From Oscillospiraceae bacterium (GTDB lineage: Bacteria; Bacillota; Clostridia; Oscillospirales; Ruminococcaceae), in assembly GCA_020024175.1 (NCBI GenBank), contig JAHHUB010000066.1, forward strand, positions 1-8,890: DNA of 8,890 bases. Direction: 5' to 3'. The position numbers were made by a program, and so were the translations under genes. Below are positions 6,801 through 8,890 of the stretch, piece after piece (within the stretch, counting starts at the first letter, position 1; every line of letters starts with the position of its first letter). The notes under the pieces are model-generated. The model saw only the letters and a list, made by a program, of their open reading frames with translations, ran no database searches and was not told where the DNA came from.

Positions 6801-6830
6801 AAAAAAGCTCCTCAGTTGAGGAGCTTTTTT
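6801..6830. terminator. Bidirectional terminator between chemoreceptor and tldE
   Basis: A 13-bp stem (AAAAAAGCTCCTC at 6801-6813 with its complement at 6818-6830) encloses the loop AGTT. Six A residues on the left and six T residues on the right give a U tract when read from either strand. It begins 9 bp after the chemoreceptor stop and lies 4 bp beyond the end of tldE on the minus strand, so it can end both convergent units. Confidence 0.92.
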
Positions 6831-6834
6831 ATGT

Positions 6835-8046
6835 TTAATTTATTTTCATTTTTAAAACCAGGTATTCACTGCCAAAATAAACTTTATCAGAGCTTAAACC
6901 TAAATAATCATCACCAAACATCTTATAAATGTTGCCGCTGACATTAAATTCCGGAAGTTTTCCAACCAGTTTTCCGTTTTCCATAAGATAGGCAAGCTGT
7001 ACTGGTGAAGCAAAATTTCCGTCAGGTGTACAGTCTCCCCCACTCATATCACTTATAAATATAGCTTTTCCGTTACCAATAAGCTCTTTCAGTGTTTTAT
7101 CGGATTTTTCAATATTTATATCACAAAGTCCCAAAGATGGAACATCATCGTAGGAACCAAATGCACAGGCGGTATTTTCAAAACCGAATTCAGCTTCATT
7201 TTTCTTATCACATAACGCTCTTTTTAATATTCCGTTTTCAATAAGGTTTATTTTGTCATTATCAAGAGTGGTACCTTCCATGTCAAAAAATGCAGAACCA
7301 TATGTTTCATTTGTTCTGTCAGCATATAGGGTAAATTTGTCGCTGAAAAGCTTTTCTCCCATTTTCTCTGAGAATATAGATGCACCCTTGCCTAAATCAT
7401 AAGCCGAAAGTCCGCTTAAAATCTTATTGCCCACATTATAAAAATTCAAAACTACATGGATATATTCTTCCTTTGGAAGTTCTGCATTTTTTTCATAAGC
7501 TGATAAAATTTCATGTGCATCTTTCAAAAAATTTTCACAGTTAAATTTTCTCATTGATGCAATAATACCTCCATCCATAATACCATTGGAATTTTTGTGT
7601 TTATATACTATGGAAAGATTATAATAAGTATCATGAAATTCCAAATCTGTTTTTTCGCTGTTGGTAAGTTTTTGAGTGGAATGAATCATGCTGATTTTAT
7701 TGGAAAAAATAAAGTTTGGATTTTCTTTGCAAAGCTGTGCAAGCATTTTTTCAGATTTTTCCATAAATTCTTTTTCACTGATAGATTCTTCCGCTCTGTC
7801 TTCTTTCCTGTTTTTATCAGCTTCTATTTCATAGTTATAAGGAATTTGCAGCTGTAGATTTTCTTCAGCAGTTTTCCAGGTTTCCTCAGTAAGTTCTCCG
7901 AAACATCCGCTTACACCTATGCAGCCATTATCATATACACGACAGGCAGATTTAACAGAGTTGTTTTTTCTTATAGAATCAATTTTATTATTGCTGATAT
8001 TTAAAGTGCTTTTTACCAATTTTATAGTGTATACTTCTTTTTTCAT
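6835..8046 (-). CDS. pmbA: TldE/PmbA-type subunit of a TldD/TldE metalloprotease
   Basis: The 403-residue protein is a member of the PmbA/TldE (U62 peptidase-like) family. In known systems TldE pairs with the zinc-bearing TldD to cleave unfolded peptides, for example in microcin B17 maturation and CcdA turnover. Supporting features in the C-terminal half are FSEKMGEKLFSDKFTLY, then DMEGTTLDNDKINLIENGIL, a GDCTPDGNFASPVQ block, and a NVSGNIYKMF block near the end. No HExxxH motif is present, as expected for the non-metal subunit. At 403 residues it is somewhat shorter than the roughly 450 of E. coli PmbA. The frame extends to an ATG at 8070, inside tldD, but the ATG at 8044-8046 (MKKEVYTI) has AGGAGGGG 7 nt before it and is preferred. 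It starts 13 bp after tldD and ends beside a shared terminator. The peptide substrate is unknown; no RiPP precursor is visible nearby. Confidence 0.88.
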   Translation of the reverse strand: MKKEVYTIKLVKSTLNISNNKIDSIRKNNSVKSACRVYDNGCIGVSGCFGELTEETWKTAEENLQLQIPYNYEIEADKNRKEDRAEESISEKEFMEKSEKMLAQLCKENPNFIFSNKISMIHSTQKLTNSEKTDLEFHDTYYNLSIVYKHKNSNGIMDGGIIASMRKFNCENFLKDAHEILSAYEKNAELPKEEYIHVVLNFYNVGNKILSGLSAYDLGKGASIFSEKMGEKLFSDKFTLYADRTNETYGSAFFDMEGTTLDNDKINLIENGILKRALCDKKNEAEFGFENTACAFGSYDDVPSLGLCDINIEKSDKTLKELIGNGKAIFISDMSGGDCTPDGNFASPVQLAYLMENGKLVGKLPEFNVSGNIYKMFGDDYLGLSSDKVYFGSEYLVLKMKIN

Positions 8047-8053
8047 ATCAAAT

Positions 8054-8061
8054 CCCCTCCT
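8054..8061 (-). promoter_or_regulatory. Ribosome binding site of tldE overlapping the tldD stop
   Basis: On the minus strand the sequence reads TAGGAGGGG. The tldD stop codon TAG (8060-8062) shares its last two bases with the Shine-Dalgarno AGGAGGGG. The ATG of tldE at 8044-8046 is 7 nt downstream. This decides the tldE start and suggests translational coupling that keeps the two subunits in balance. Confidence 0.85.
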
Positions 8062-8890
8062 ATTGTACATTGATTTTGTTTACTCTGACATATGGACCAC
8101 CCATATTCACTTTAAGGGGCATTTGCTCCATTTTGCCGCAGTAGCCGTCATAAGTTTCAACTTCATTGGAAACACCGTCAATGTTGTAAAGTGTTTCCAT
8201 AACATTTCCTGAAATTACGGATATTCTTACAGGGTCAGTGATTTTACCATCCACTATTTTGTAAGCTTTAATTGGTGCTATGGTAAAAGTAGACATACCT
8301 GTACCGTAGGAAAGATTGACAATATAAAGTCCGTCTTTAACTTCTGATATAAGTTCTTCTTTGGTCTTATCTCCCCCACCGATGAATGTATTTGTCATTC
8401 TGACAATGGGTTCATATTCAAAACTGATAGCTCTGGCATTGCCTGTAACTTTTTCATCTAAGTCAGCAGCAGTTGTACTGTTATGAAGTCTGTCTGACAG
8501 AATACCATCTTTGATAAGATAGGTTTTTTTAGCTTTACAGCCCTCATCATCAAATGGTACATAACCACTGCCTTCATATAAGCCTGTGTCAATAATATTT
8601 AAAATATCACTGCCTACACGGCTGCCGATTTTCCATTCACGCTTCATGGTTTCATCACCAATCATAAAATCAGCTTCACTTTTATGGCCGAAACTTTCAT
8701 GAGCAAATACCCCAGCAACTAAAGGAGAAAGTACACAGGTATAAACACCGGGGATTACAGGTTTTGCATTTTTGCAAAAATCTACATCTTCTATAACTTC
8801 TTTTTCAATTATTTCTCTGGTATTTACTAATTGGTCAAAGGAAGATTTATGTATTTTTGACATACTCATATGTGGAATGTTGTTATGTAC
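8060..8890 (-). CDS. tldD: TldD-type zinc metalloprotease subunit; 5' end outside window
   Basis: About 276 C-terminal residues of a TldD-family protein (usually about 450-480 residues) are present. The frame stays open to the right edge: codons before the ATG at 8869 read VHNNIPH, so that ATG is probably internal. The zinc motif HESFGH (HExxxH, codons spanning 8684-8701) lies in GVFAHESFGHKSEADF, the region equivalent to the catalytic centre of E. coli TldD. A Cys in the C-terminal YCGKMEQ matches the conserved CGK segment that supplies a further zinc ligand in E. coli TldD. Other family blocks are an EGSGYVPFDDEG stretch and, near the end, GGPYVRVNKI. With TldE it would form a cytoplasmic heterodimer that degrades unstructured peptides entering its narrow cavity. 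It is upstream of tldE in one transcript; the promoter is off the window. Confidence 0.93.
   Translation of the reverse strand, partial: VHNNIPHMSMSKIHKSSFDQLVNTREIIEKEVIEDVDFCKNAKPVIPGVYTCVLSPLVAGVFAHESFGHKSEADFMIGDETMKREWKIGSRVGSDILNIIDTGLYEGSGYVPFDDEGCKAKKTYLIKDGILSDRLHNSTTAADLDEKVTGNARAISFEYEPIVRMTNTFIGGGDKTKEELISEVKDGLYIVNLSYGTGMSTFTIAPIKAYKIVDGKITDPVRISVISGNVMETLYNIDGVSNEVETYDGYCGKMEQMPLKVNMGGPYVRVNKINVQ

Noticed and set aside
8047..8070. Longer TldE start at 8070, overlapping tldD by 11 bp
   Set aside because: The AGGAGGGG site lies downstream of that ATG and is ideally placed for the ATG at 8046.
7597..8212. Plus-strand reading frames at 7597-7857 and 7919-8212
   Set aside because: They lie opposite well-supported tldD/tldE coding sequence, lack ribosome sites and have low-complexity Phe/Ile-rich translations typical of antisense shadows.
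8060..8869. Complete 269-residue TldD starting with ATG at 8869
   Set aside because: The frame stays open to 8890, and about 40% of a usual TldD (its N-terminal domain) would be missing; an edge-truncated gene is simpler.

Overview
The window is a piece of a low-GC, AT-rich genome. Gene spacing, Shine-Dalgarno use (AAGGAG, GGAGGAG, AGGAGGGG) and gene content point to an anaerobic member of the Clostridia (Firmicutes). The separate FchA cyclohydrolase beside FolD and the closeness of one-carbon and lipoate genes suggest an acetogen, or an amino-acid or purine fermenter. The genus cannot be named from the sequence alone. The chemoreceptor implies that the cell is motile.

Region 1 (1-4674, + strand) is a tight, co-directional cluster. 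It holds the 3' part of fhs (formate-tetrahydrofolate ligase), then fchA (methenyl-THF cyclohydrolase), folD (methylene-THF dehydrogenase), lplA (lipoate-protein ligase) and lpdA (dihydrolipoyl dehydrogenase). It is closed by a perfect 15-bp hairpin terminator. Fhs, FchA and FolD together interconvert formate and methylene-THF. LplA and Lpd would serve a lipoylated protein and its re-oxidation. The most economical reading is that the operon couples the methylene-THF pool to the glycine cleavage/glycine synthase system, whose P, T and H proteins are not in the window. The FolD has Ala and Phe where cyclohydrolase-competent FolD proteins have catalytic Lys and Gln. This fits a division of labour in which FchA does the cyclohydrolase step.

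Region 2 (4675-5030) is an AT-rich intergenic stretch with a near-consensus extended -10 promoter (TTGACA, 17 bp, TGTTAAAAT). It predicts an untranslated leader of about 230 nt before the next gene. The leader carries near-repeats, an orphan AGGAGG and a small hairpin resembling part of a c-di-GMP-I riboswitch core. I could not build a full riboswitch from it.

Region 3 (5031-6791, + strand) is one monocistronic methyl-accepting chemotaxis protein. It converges on region 4 (6835-8890, - strand), a tldD-tldE (pmbA) pair encoding the two subunits of a TldD/TldE-type metalloprotease; tldD runs off the right edge. One A/T-flanked hairpin (6801-6830) lies between the convergent units and can terminate both. 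I see no transposons, CRISPR arrays, tRNA/rRNA genes or phage genes. Most of the window is ordinary core and accessory metabolism; the FolD residue pattern and the MCP leader deserve the closest second look.
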